Part shown: positions 24,507 to 33,457 of the stretch, in pieces | Position numbering within the stretch: position 1 is the stretch's first letter | How the letters are laid out: every line of letters begins with the position of its first letter | Origin: a virus | DNA length: 50,743 nt | Strand: one strand, 5' to 3' | IMG/VR virus record: IMGVR_UViG_3300047557_003366 | Coordinates: 1-50,743 of that record | Notes under the pieces: generated by a model | Seen by the model: only the letters and a program-made list of their open reading frames with translations | Databases searched by the model: none | What the model was told of the DNA's origin: nothing | Translations under genes and position numbers: made by a program

Positions 24507-27500
24507 ACAGTGTTACTCTGATTCTGGGGCAAGTTAGTTGCTGGTCCTTGCATAAACTGTACTACTTCTGATCTTCTACGGATTTTTAGCTGAGGCACAA
24601 CTTTATTTGCTCCATTTTTAGTATGCTGTAACCATGAATTGGGGACTTTTTGTAAATTGTCATCATTGAATGCTTTCAATGCTGGACTTGATGTAAACAT
24701 CATTTGTCCAATGTTAAATGCAAGGCTGCAAAACATATCATATTGTGTCTGACTACAATCTTTTTTAATAAGAGGTCTCATCCAATTTTGAAGTAGTCTC
24801 ATGTCTTCTTCAAACAGATCATCAATATTTTGCTGACTTAGATTTTGTTCCAGACTTAACGTCTGTCCTTTTATTCTGATTGTTTTTGTTCGTATTTCTT
24901 CTGGCGTTAAGTTATGTCCATATCCTATTTCCTGATGTGGTGGTTCACCAACTGAAATAGGTCTATAGCTGCCGTTTTCATACGATTTAATAAATTGAGA
25001 TCCTGGCGTACTTAGTTGTAATGTTGCTGGGGCAAGTAACGATGAAGTGTCTAATGAACTTTCCAATCTATATAAAGGTTGATTTCGTGAATTATACCCA
25101 GATCCTCTGTATACAGCGGCTGTCATATCACTTCTGGGAGACCCATACACGTCTAATGGATCGTTACTATTGACCACAATCTCTCCATCTCTTAATCCCG
25201 TTGCAGTATCTAAACTTGTAGCGTCTCGTATATTTGCATAATTTCTGCCACCGTGGTTTTCATATGGCTCATGATAAGGCAAATGCGGTAAAATGGTATC
25301 AGTCATAATAGCGACAACATTTCCTATGCTATTGACCACTGCATCAGTTTGACGATAACTTACTGGGCCTACTGCTTGTGCTGCTGAAATTCCAGCCACT
25401 GGTGTTATGCCATTCCAGTCAACTCTTACTGCACTTGCCACCATATTCTGGCCCATAGACAGTTGAAAATCGCCTTTGATACTTTCATGTACATAACCAC
25501 CTGCAACACGGTTTATATTTTTAAACGTTGTTGTAAAACTATTACCGCCTGCTAAATGGTGCATGTCTTTGCTACTTGACACAAACATATGTTGGCTACT
25601 CAACACATGCATACTATTTGTGCTTTCTATTCGTATGAATCCACCCTGAAGCGTTGGATCAGGTTCGCTTATACTGCCACTGGCTGCTGCACTTTGGTCA
25701 CTTGGGGTAGCTGGATATCCATCTACTTCTCTACCTGTTGGTTGTTGCCCCACTAAGTCAGGACGTTCACGGTATAAATTAGCCTCTCGTTTTCTACGCG
25801 GAATCAATCCAGTGGGATTACCTTTCCATCCCTTATAACCAAACTCTTCTATAAGCCGTGCTGCACCGTCTATATCGTTTCGATTTATTAAATCAGTGAG
25901 GTTATTTGCCAGAAGTGGATTTAACCCTCCAGGACCACAATTATAAGTATAACTTACCAGTGCGGCTTTCTGATATGGTCCTAAAACTTCCCACGCGCCC
26001 TTGAGTTTGGCACTGGTTGGATTAGCACCCCTATTAAGCAAATCTTGTTGAAAAAGACCTTCTGCTTGTTCTGCAGTCATTACTGTATCACGTCCACCAG
26101 GACCAACAATCGGAACAGTTCCTGCGCTGCCACAATTTAAAACTGTTGCCCCACTTTTAATATCAAATTTCATTAAATGACCAAATCCTATACTATAGTC
26201 TATATTTTGGTTAGGTGGATCCTTATACGCAGTTAAATGTGGCTTCCCTCCACCTTCTTCTTGCTTGATAAATTGTGATGCTATTTCTTGCCATGATACG
26301 GGTGAAGTTGTTGGGGGTGGAGACGCACCGGGTGCAGTTTGGGTAACTTCAGGTGCTGAAGATTGCTGGGCTGTTGTGCTACTGGTTTTCCCTTGTCCTT
26401 GTAGCTTTTCCAGAGTAGCATTTGCTGATGATTCTTCAGCCACCAAACTATTTACTTGTGCCTCTGTATAAAATTCAGGATTAAATCTGGCGTAATCAGC
26501 TGCAACTCTTGCACTTTGCGCAGCTAATGTAGCCTTAGTCAAATCTTCAAAATACTGTGGGGTTGTATCTTGGTTGCTACCTGTATTATTACTTGTTGTA
26601 GATGCGTCTTGGATAAAAAGAGAACTAGCTTGATTGGCAACTAATGCATAATCAACAGGGTGTAAATTATCGTTTGTGCTAAATGTTTGTAAATTTACCA
26701 CACTGTCATTGTTAGATAATGCAAAATCGTTTACAACAATATTGGCCTGATAATTATATGGCAGTATCCAGATATATTTTTGTGCTTTTAAAGATTCTCT
26801 AATTTTTTGCAGATTTGACTGCAGTAATTCTGCGTCACCCCCATTTACAAAATCATATGATCCTACACTGACTACTGCGTTGACAAACCCTGATAAGTTT
26901 GTATTATTTTCTAATTTCAGAGCAACTTGAGTACTAGTGTCAGTTTGACCAGCTGACACTAAACTTGCTTTAATTCTTGCTCCTATACCCTGTGCAATAC
27001 TATCACCAACCGCTACGCTAGGTCCTTTTGGTTGTGGTGGGGGTTGGTCAGACAGTGGGTTTACTGTGATATTAGCACTGGCAACTTTTTTGCCACGTGC
27101 CCTCATATTAATATCACGGCCACTTTCAATGTTGACATCTAAATCTGCGCGTAAATTTAAGCTTCCCTGACTTCTAATACTTATATCATCCTGTGCATAA
27201 ATGTCAATTCTTCCGTTTGCATCCAAGCTAATCCAATTTTTGCCATCAACTGAATTTAAATATATAAACCCACTTGTATCATTAAGCATAATCTGTGCGC
27301 CACTACGTGTGCGGAGTCGTATGTAATTGTTGGCATCACTATCATCAAATACAAATTGACTACCACCCGGTGTAAGAATACCATACACACTATTAGTAGG
27401 TTCTGCTCGCCTTGCACCGCTATCGCTAACGCCTCGTACAGTGTCTTTTTCCAATCCCTGAATTACAAGTTGTTCGGCAAGTGGTTCATACAATGGTCTC

Positions 27501-27988
27501 GCTGGATTATTGATGTCAGGTATTGCTGTTCTTTTATTATATTCTGCAACTGGTAACTTTTCTGTTGTGTTTTGTCCAGGAAGACCTGGAACCATATGAT
27601 TCATATTTTGTTGATAGAGACACCCTAACCATATACCTCGCCCTGGGTCTCCATTTATAAAAGCACATATTACTTCATTATTAATGTCTGGTGGAATAAA
27701 CCACATTCCATAACTTTTTTGTGTGGCTGCAAAAGTATTTTCATTTTTGCTATCTATAATGTTTGTTGCGCCTGCAAACGGTGAGCAATAGTTTACGATA
27801 AACCATCCTCCTTCGTTATTTGGGTCTCCGCCTAGTTCTGGAATCCATACTTTTAAACGACCCATTCTAAGTACATCATCGGCTACTTTTACAAATCCTA
27901 CATAAAGCTTGTCCTGTAACGTAGATCGTCCAGGTCCTTGTAAATCGTAATTTTTAGGAGTAGATACGCTTCTTCTCAGTGTTACCAT
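24479..27988 (-). CDS. gp5: Baseplate hub spike gp5 with SGNH-like domain and two GH24-like domains
   Basis: 1169 residues, against 575 in T4. Domains in order: gp5-type OB fold (~25-125, YVGFVKV...GRLKVWIPELGG); short beta-helix repeats (~222-300); a GDSL/SGNH-like hydrolase region (~322-460) with GDSIAQG at 328, GSYD at 376-379 and DxxHP at 440-444; a linker; a GH24 lysozyme (~568-740) with catalytic-type EE at 577-578, YKD at 588-590 and SIGFGH at 599-604; further beta-helix (~780-850); and a second GH24-like region (~995-1145) with SYENG at 1002-1006 and EIGYGH at 1020-1025. In T4 gp5 forms the membrane-piercing spike and its lysozyme opens peptidoglycan. The second GH24-like copy lacks a clear catalytic Asp. 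GGG precedes the ATG. Confidence 0.88.
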   Translation of the reverse strand: MVTLRRSVSTPKNYDLQGPGRSTLQDKLYVGFVKVADDVLRMGRLKVWIPELGGDPNNEGGWFIVNYCSPFAGATNIIDSKNENTFAATQKSYGMWFIPPDINNEVICAFINGDPGRGIWLGCLYQQNMNHMVPGLPGQNTTEKLPVAEYNKRTAIPDINNPARPLYEPLAEQLVIQGLEKDTVRGVSDSGARRAEPTNSVYGILTPGGSQFVFDDSDANNYIRLRTRSGAQIMLNDTSGFIYLNSVDGKNWISLDANGRIDIYAQDDISIRSQGSLNLRADLDVNIESGRDINMRARGKKVASANITVNPLSDQPPPQPKGPSVAVGDSIAQGIGARIKASLVSAGQTDTSTQVALKLENNTNLSGFVNAVVSVGSYDFVNGGDAELLQSNLQKIRESLKAQKYIWILPYNYQANIVVNDFALSNNDSVVNLQTFSTNDNLHPVDYALVANQASSLFIQDASTTSNNTGSNQDTTPQYFEDLTKATLAAQSARVAADYARFNPEFYTEAQVNSLVAEESSANATLEKLQGQGKTSSTTAQQSSAPEVTQTAPGASPPPTTSPVSWQEIASQFIKQEEGGGKPHLTAYKDPPNQNIDYSIGFGHLMKFDIKSGATVLNCGSAGTVPIVGPGGRDTVMTAEQAEGLFQQDLLNRGANPTSAKLKGAWEVLGPYQKAALVSYTYNCGPGGLNPLLANNLTDLINRNDIDGAARLIEEFGYKGWKGNPTGLIPRRKREANLYRERPDLVGQQPTGREVDGYPATPSDQSAAASGSISEPDPTLQGGFIRIESTNSMHVLSSQHMFVSSSKDMHHLAGGNSFTTTFKNINRVAGGYVHESIKGDFQLSMGQNMVASAVRVDWNGITPVAGISAAQAVGPVSYRQTDAVVNSIGNVVAIMTDTILPHLPYHEPYENHGGRNYANIRDATSLDTATGLRDGEIVVNSNDPLDVYGSPRSDMTAAVYRGSGYNSRNQPLYRLESSLDTSSLLAPATLQLSTPGSQFIKSYENGSYRPISVGEPPHQEIGYGHNLTPEEIRTKTIRIKGQTLSLEQNLSQQNIDDLFEEDMRLLQNWMRPLIKKDCSQTQYDMFCSLAFNIGQMMFTSSPALKAFNDDNLQKVPNSWLQHTKNGANKVVPQLKIRRRSEVVQFMQGPATNLPQNQSNTVINTETINL

Positions 27989-27994
27989 GTTTTG

Positions 27995-30424
27995 TTACCC
28001 TGTATTTTTTGTGGTTTGCTCTGACGCAACTTTTGGTATGTATAAACTATCTCTGGATGCTTTAAGATTTTGTCGAAACTGACCATTTGAAAAATAACTT
28101 TTTACTGTATGTACATTATATATTCCTGCAAATGCAACAGATTCAGATGAGAAATCCATTAATCCAGTTTTTTCACTTGGCGCGGTGCCACTTCGGAAAG
28201 TAAGTACAAATCCTGTTTCACCATTTAAGAACCATGCTGCTGTTTTTGTATCTTTTGGCGCTTGCATAGTTGCAATAACTTCGTCCTCTTTTACATTTCC
28301 TAATCCAATCCAGTATGGATCTCCTCTAATTTCTAAATCACATTCAACTAGATAAGGGTTGAATGTAACATCATTTAAGACAGTGGCAACCAAGCTTCTA
28401 CCAGGAGGTATATTTCCTGGACCAGAATTATTAGAGGACTTTTCTGGGGGTGCACCATCTCCTCCTCCAGTAGCTCCCTGACTAACTGGTTCTTGAGTTG
28501 ATACGAAACTTACAGGAATCGGATTTTCAACAGCTAAACTGGGAAGATCTTCCAGGTATAAATTAAGTCTGGGATCATCTGACATTTTCTTCCAAACTTG
28601 CATATTTGCAAGATCTCTTATAACTCTGGGATCTGCCAGCAGGTTTCTATCTCCAATCTGAATATTTTGTGATTGTGACTCAGTTGCGCCTTCAATTGCC
28701 TGAGACCCTGGACTTAAATCTCCCCATAATACCTGAAACCTTCTGGCACTTTGGCCAAAACTTGCAATTTCTTCCTGTGTGCGAGTAATTTCTTGGTTCA
28801 CTTGTAAAAGAGCATTTCGTGCCAATTCTTCCCATTCAACTTCAGTGACCCCACTTAATTTCCTTGTCAAACTTTCTTTTTCGGCCTGTGCTTTGGCGAG
28901 TCTTGCTTTTGCACTTTTATACTGGTTAAGAATATTAACTAATGGGCCACTATTATTCAGTTGAGGTGCAACCGTCCAGTTGGAGTAAACGTTTGTTCCT
29001 AATTGATTTGGAATTGGACTTTGCCAAAACCATTTTAATTTAATATCAAACCTTATTATATCTAAATTTCTTCCAGTGAAAATATATTCATATACTTTGT
29101 TATATCTGCCGGATGCAGACAACACTGCTTTTTTGTCTTTCTGTTGATTTTCCTGCATGGCAGCTGCTGCATTACTTGGACTTACTAATGCTTTTGCAGT
29201 TGGATAAGCGGTGAATGTGTAAGTTATTTTTCGTACATAGTCATTTGTTAAATAATCAAAGCCAATTAATTGTGCTTTTGAGTGAATCAATATTATATTA
29301 GCCATGCCATTGGCTGATAGACTACTTCCAGTATTACCTGCAGTTGGTGATGATGGGGATCCTGGGCTTCTATTTTCACCTGCGACAAACTGCTGTCCCT
29401 CCTTGGTCATGCTAATAACAAAATATAAAACAGTATTAATATCCATACCTTTAGATATGCTTATCGTTGGATTAGAAAGATTATTTTTATCCTTTACATC
29501 AATTTCACTATTTCTTGTGCTTGTTGTTGGCGACTGACTAAATTTCCAATTGGACATCCAATCCGGAACAACAAATTTATATGTAATTCGTTTTTTGGAG
29601 TCATATTCTAAATTGTCCTGTACATTGTTTAATTCTGTTTCATACTGTTTAAAAAAATCTCCAATGGTCACTACAGGTCCTATATTTAAGGCAGCAGAAA
29701 TCATAACATGGTCAGTAGTGGCATACATATTATCAAACACACCTTCAAGACTATAGGTTGTTCCTTCTGCTGTTGTGTCACTATCCATGTCAGTTATAAT
29801 TACTCGGAATAGTTTATATAACGAATTCTTTAATTGAGGTGTTTGTATATTTCCTTGCTCATCATATCCTGTAAACCATAATTCTATAAATGAACTATTT
29901 GTAAGATGATTTTTAACCCCCATAGTTCTACTTGCACTGTAAATTTTATCTAATAGACTGAACCCATATGGTTCTTTAATTGTCATTTTAAATTTAACAT
30001 GAATACTTGTCTGTGTTTTCATGTTGGGTGCACAAATATTTTCCAATTCAAAATCAATAATATTAAATCCAGTAGTCATGCCACTTTCAGCTATTACTAT
30101 TTTCTTTACATTATTAAATTCTTCTCGGTTTTTTACCGTTGACCCACTTATATCATCAGTAAGACTCCATCGTAGATGGTAGGTATAATTTGCATACTGA
30201 TCTAATACGTTAGGTACATGTTCAAATCCTAAGCCTACCTTATTAAGTGTTTGTTGAAATTCTGCTCGTTGCAGGTTAATATCTCCTTGGCCTGCAGCTA
30301 ATCTAGTTAGATTACTATCAGGGTTAAGACCTGTTACTTTATTAAGTTCGCTACGGCTTACAATTACTTCATTATCAAGCTTTCTTGGATTTGGTTTAAT
30401 CGCCTGTGGTGCATCTTCTAACAT
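27995..30424 (-). CDS. Large baseplate hub-associated structural protein
   Basis: 809 residues from ATG 30424, with GGTGGG just upstream. The ATG is 2 bases after the gp53 stop, so translation is coupled; an in-frame GTG at 30430 is the alternative. The protein begins polar, then is beta-rich (TYHLRWSLTDD, FNIIDFELENICAPN, IELWFTGYDEQGN, LFRVIITDMDSDT), with a helical coiled segment around 520-580 and a linker rich in Gly, Ser and Pro before a final beta region (VECDLEIRGDPYWIGLG). Location between gp53 and gp5 suggests a hub or gp27-like role, but no sequence signature for gp27 was recognised. Confidence 0.7.
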   Translation of the reverse strand: MLEDAPQAIKPNPRKLDNEVIVSRSELNKVTGLNPDSNLTRLAAGQGDINLQRAEFQQTLNKVGLGFEHVPNVLDQYANYTYHLRWSLTDDISGSTVKNREEFNNVKKIVIAESGMTTGFNIIDFELENICAPNMKTQTSIHVKFKMTIKEPYGFSLLDKIYSASRTMGVKNHLTNSSFIELWFTGYDEQGNIQTPQLKNSLYKLFRVIITDMDSDTTAEGTTYSLEGVFDNMYATTDHVMISAALNIGPVVTIGDFFKQYETELNNVQDNLEYDSKKRITYKFVVPDWMSNWKFSQSPTTSTRNSEIDVKDKNNLSNPTISISKGMDINTVLYFVISMTKEGQQFVAGENRSPGSPSSPTAGNTGSSLSANGMANIILIHSKAQLIGFDYLTNDYVRKITYTFTAYPTAKALVSPSNAAAAMQENQQKDKKAVLSASGRYNKVYEYIFTGRNLDIIRFDIKLKWFWQSPIPNQLGTNVYSNWTVAPQLNNSGPLVNILNQYKSAKARLAKAQAEKESLTRKLSGVTEVEWEELARNALLQVNQEITRTQEEIASFGQSARRFQVLWGDLSPGSQAIEGATESQSQNIQIGDRNLLADPRVIRDLANMQVWKKMSDDPRLNLYLEDLPSLAVENPIPVSFVSTQEPVSQGATGGGDGAPPEKSSNNSGPGNIPPGRSLVATVLNDVTFNPYLVECDLEIRGDPYWIGLGNVKEDEVIATMQAPKDTKTAAWFLNGETGFVLTFRSGTAPSEKTGLMDFSSESVAFAGIYNVHTVKSYFSNGQFRQNLKASRDSLYIPKVASEQTTKNTG

Positions 30425-30426
30425 GT

Positions 30427-30741
30427 TCACCCACCGTATGTTTTAGGTAAATTTTGTTTATTAGGTACAATGATAGTTTTTCCAGCAACAAAATCATATA
30501 TTGGATCTTGTATTTTATCTGGATTGTATAACATGAAAATCCACCACCAAGACGTAGTATTATATAAATCTTGACTTAGTAAATCAGGGCGCTTATCATA
30601 CTTTGCTTCAAGGGTCATAGTCACATCATTGCTGTTTGAGTTTACGAAATCGCCCTTCCAAAATCCTAGATACTCTAAGTATTGATTTAATTGGGGTGTG
30701 TTTGCATACAAACTGTTTGGGTTATAAGTGATATCTGTCAT
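30427..30741 (-). CDS. gp53: Baseplate wedge protein gp53
   Basis: 104 residues from ATG 30741, chosen because AAGGCGG is at ideal spacing; ATG 30747 is also in frame. The family signature is clear: YDKRPDLLSQDLYN, WWWIFMLYNPDKIQDPIYDF and an AGKTIIVP ending, matching the gp53 core that binds the wedge and hub. T4 gp53 is 196 residues, so this is a short form. The gene overlaps the tube-cap stop by a few bases and is coupled to the next hub gene. Confidence 0.85.
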   Translation of the reverse strand: MTDITYNPNSLYANTPQLNQYLEYLGFWKGDFVNSNSNDVTMTLEAKYDKRPDLLSQDLYNTTSWWWIFMLYNPDKIQDPIYDFVAGKTIIVPNKQNLPKTYGG

Positions 30742-31598
30742 ATCCATCCGCCTTGCTTAATAAGTTGACCAGTTCTAAATTTATCCAAATCAAACTGTCG
30801 TAGCTTTTGTGGTGTATTTTGCACAACAAGATTAGTCTCTATTGTAAAAAGAACTGGTAACCATGCTATGTTGTTGGACGATGATAAATTTTTTAATTTT
30901 ACAGCCGCTATTTCTGATGATAAATTGGAAAATGTTGTGGTTAAATTAGACAAGTCTACGGGATAATAATCCACATCTTGAGGAAGAGTCACTGAAAAAC
31001 TGTTAACAATTACAGGTAAACAGTTAAACATATTTTGACCATATGCATCAAAAAGGAGCACAGGTGGAGGTGTTCCTTGTAATCCCTCCACATTACTTCC
31101 TGGCATTCCACCAAAATACATTTTGGTTACAGTCTGAAAAAATCTTATGCATGCCAGGGCATATAATCCTTCTTTTTGTGTTTGAACACTCCAAGAACCA
31201 GAAACAGTAAATTTAGCTGCTTTTGTTGTTTTGTAGGTGAGGAACTCTTGTATTGAATGTACCAAATCAGTTGTACTATACTCAACTTCCTGTTGATAAG
31301 AAATAGCAGGCTGAAATGGCCAAACAACCCCTCTTGTATTAGTTAAAATTTTACCCATAAGGCTACTTGCTGGTCCATAAATTTGTGCTACTGCATCTGG
31401 TTTTGGACGAAGCCTAACTCGTCTTCCTGCAGCATCATCTATATTTGCCGTATCTAATGCCGACTGGTTGACTTTTGGTTGGACATCTGGCAAGGGTACT
31501 TTTGCTGCAACTTGGTTTGCGGCCTGCCCAGGTTGTTGACTTGCAGTTCTGGCATTATCAAATTGTGCAGGGGTGCGGTATTCGTAATCAAATGACAT
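30738..31598 (-). CDS. Baseplate tail-tube cap protein (gp48/gp54 type)
   Basis: 286 residues. The first ~85 residues are polar and Gln/Ala-rich. The core reads RGVVWPFQPAISY, then YSTTDLVHSIQEFLTYKTT, FTVSGSWSVQTQKEGLY and FQTVTKMYFGG, a pattern of the gp48/gp54 proteins that cap the baseplate and nucleate the tail tube. T4 has two paralogues. Only one is seen here, so which T4 gene it corresponds to cannot be decided. It heads the hub operon (cap-gp53-hub protein-gp5). AAGGATTT precedes the ATG, and a GATAAATA late octamer lies 23 bases upstream. Confidence 0.75.
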   Translation of the reverse strand: MSFDYEYRTPAQFDNARTASQQPGQAANQVAAKVPLPDVQPKVNQSALDTANIDDAAGRRVRLRPKPDAVAQIYGPASSLMGKILTNTRGVVWPFQPAISYQQEVEYSTTDLVHSIQEFLTYKTTKAAKFTVSGSWSVQTQKEGLYALACIRFFQTVTKMYFGGMPGSNVEGLQGTPPPVLLFDAYGQNMFNCLPVIVNSFSVTLPQDVDYYPVDLSNLTTTFSNLSSEIAAVKLKNLSSSNNIAWLPVLFTIETNLVVQNTPQKLRQFDLDKFRTGQLIKQGGWI

Positions 31599-31621
31599 GT
31601 AATGAAATCCTTGTATTGTAA

Positions 31622-31629
31622 TATTTATC
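31622..31629 (-). promoter_or_regulatory. Late promoter octamer GATAAATA
   Basis: Minus-strand late octamer 23 bases ahead of the tube-cap start, probably driving the whole hub operon down to gp5. Confidence 0.65.
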
Positions 31630-31650
31630 TGTATTAATGCTGATAAAATT

Positions 31651-31680
31651 TTGACAACATAATCATAAAATCATTAAAAT
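31651..31680 (+). promoter_or_regulatory. Sigma70-like promoter for gp55
   Basis: TTGACA (31651-31656), 18-base spacer, TAAAAT (31675-31680), 26 bases before the gp55 ATG. A host-type promoter is expected for the gene that makes the late sigma factor. Confidence 0.6.
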
Positions 31681-31705
31681 TATAAATGTTTTTCAAAGGA
31701 AAATT

Positions 31706-33454
31706 ATGAATAATCTGGCCTCCAAGACAAAATATCTTACAAATAGAAATATTTTGGAAGAAATTCACAAAAGTAAAGTTTCCTATTGCTCTTATTTAGA
31801 CCCCGCTTATGTAAATTACGATTTCATAGTTGACGATCTTAAACAGGTTACCAAAAAACGTATTGAGGAAGCGCGCCGAAAGAAATTAGCTGATCTAACT
31901 TCAATTATGAAAAAAGAAAATATCAGTAAAGGTTTACCGGCAGACAATATATCTATAAAATTAAAAGATATACCAGAGGAAAGCATAGTTGTCCGTTTAA
32001 TGACAAAAGACCATATTCCGCTTGTGGAAAGCATAAATGCAAAAACTAAAGAAACAGAACTGAATCCATTACGCTGTAATTTTCCTCCATTTCAGCACTA
32101 CATACGTAAAAATGGAGAATTAGTGTGCGTGTTAAAAAGTCACTGGATTGGTGGATTACAAAATGGACACTTTTCTAAAGACCATGGACAAATGACAAAA
32201 ACTCTGGTCAACATGTTTATTAAGCTAGTAGAACGATACAGTTATAAAAGTAACTGGAGAGGGTATTGTGTAGATTCTGAAACAGAAGCACTTACTGGAA
32301 GAGGTTGGCTAAACATAGACCATATAACAGCCAGTGATAAAATACTATCATATAACGGCAGTGACACGGTTTGGTCTAATATAAAGTCAATATATAAAGG
32401 TGAATTCAAAGGAAAAATGCATAGACTTACTACAGGAAACTTTGACACCCTTATCACACCTAATCACAAATTGGTTACTCAGCGCGGTCTTATTCCAGTA
32501 GAACATGTTCTTCAATCAGATAAAGTAATTCTTATGGGTCCTGCGTTGGTTAACGAAAAGACTAAACACGCAGATGAATACATACAACTTGCCTCGTATA
32601 TTATTAAGTTTTCAAACTTTGATCCAACTGAAATTAAAATTGAGTTAAAAAATAAAGATGATGTGGCAAATTTAGAATCTTGTTTGACAAAACTTAGGTT
32701 GGAATATAGTATGATCTTGCCTAAAAAACGTAATTTTACAATACACACCTCTAATTCAAAGCTTAAAAATATAATTGGAGTAAACAACAGAATAATGCCT
32801 GCATTTATTTTTGAACTTAGCAGTATTCAGAGAGAAAATTTGATACACCTTATATTCGGCTCTAATCCTGAAAATAAAAGTTTCAGGACAAAGTATAAAG
32901 ATATAGCAGACTTACTTTCTATGCTATGTTCAATATCTGGTTACAGAACAAAAATAGTCACTAAAAATAAAATAATACATTTAAAAATATTATCTGTGCG
33001 TAATAATACGGTACTTGCCAGAAATATTGACTTTAATGGCGGAAACAACGCAGGTAAAAAAGACAAAACAGCTGGACAAAGAAAGTTACTGCATCCCAAC
33101 AAACCAACAAAGACATATGATGGAATGGTTTGGTGTCCAGAAACAGAATATGGGTGTTTTATAGCCAGACGAAACGGTACTGTTTATTTAACAGGCAATA
33201 CGTACCTTGATGAAATGAAGAGTCAGGCATTATTGCAACTAAGTCAGGTGGGGTTACAATTTGACGAGAGTAGAAGTAGCAATCCATTTGCCTATTACAC
33301 TCAAATTTTAACTAACAGTTTCAGACGAATACTTGCAATAGAAAAAAATCATCAAAATATCAGAGATGATATTCTTATTATGAATGGAGTTGCACCATCA
33401 TATACAAGGCAAACAGAAGACCAGATAAATCAAAATAAAAACAATAACGAGTAA
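31706..33454 (+). CDS. gp55: Late-transcription sigma factor gp55 interrupted by an intein
   Basis: 582 residues as encoded. The N-extein (1-187) contains SYCSYLDPAYVNYDFIVDDL and ends RYSYKSNWRGY. The C-extein (499-582) resumes with TYLDEMKSQALLQLSQVGLQ and SNPFAYYTQILTNSFRRIL, the sigma region-2-like core of T4 gp55. Joining them gives a continuous 271-residue sigma factor (T4: 185). gp55 binds host RNA polymerase and recognises TATAAATA late promoters, many of which occur in this window. The intein sits inside the most conserved part of the protein, so the factor should be inactive until splicing. AAGGAAA precedes the ATG, with a host-type promoter upstream. Confidence 0.9.
   Translation: MNNLASKTKYLTNRNILEEIHKSKVSYCSYLDPAYVNYDFIVDDLKQVTKKRIEEARRKKLADLTSIMKKENISKGLPADNISIKLKDIPEESIVVRLMTKDHIPLVESINAKTKETELNPLRCNFPPFQHYIRKNGELVCVLKSHWIGGLQNGHFSKDHGQMTKTLVNMFIKLVERYSYKSNWRGYCVDSETEALTGRGWLNIDHITASDKILSYNGSDTVWSNIKSIYKGEFKGKMHRLTTGNFDTLITPNHKLVTQRGLIPVEHVLQSDKVILMGPALVNEKTKHADEYIQLASYIIKFSNFDPTEIKIELKNKDDVANLESCLTKLRLEYSMILPKKRNFTIHTSNSKLKNIIGVNNRIMPAFIFELSSIQRENLIHLIFGSNPENKSFRTKYKDIADLLSMLCSISGYRTKIVTKNKIIHLKILSVRNNTVLARNIDFNGGNNAGKKDKTAGQRKLLHPNKPTKTYDGMVWCPETEYGCFIARRNGTVYLTGNTYLDEMKSQALLQLSQVGLQFDESRSSNPFAYYTQILTNSFRRILAIEKNHQNIRDDILIMNGVAPSYTRQTEDQINQNKNNNE
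32267..33199 (+). other. Intein within gp55 (311 residues, degenerate endonuclease)
   Basis: Residues 188-498 of the gp55 precursor. Block A begins CVDSETEALTGRGW. Block B is LITPNHKLV (TPNH at 251-254). Blocks F/G read GCFIARRNGTVYLTGN, followed by Thr as the +1 nucleophile. The penultimate residue is Gly rather than the usual His. The middle (~288-430) resembles a two-repeat LAGLIDADG region (YIQLASYIIKFSNFD; FIFELSSIQRENLIHLIFG), but neither helix ends in the catalytic Asp/Glu pattern, so the endonuclease looks inactive. Splicing is inferred from the exact continuity of the gp55 core across the junctions. Confidence 0.88.
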
Positions 33455-33457
33455 TCT

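Noticed and set aside
31706-33454. gp55 precursor as a simple gene fusion or insertion domain rather than an intein
   Set aside because: Cys at the start, TPNH block, terminal Asn followed by Thr, and exact continuity of the gp55 core across both junctions all point to an intein.
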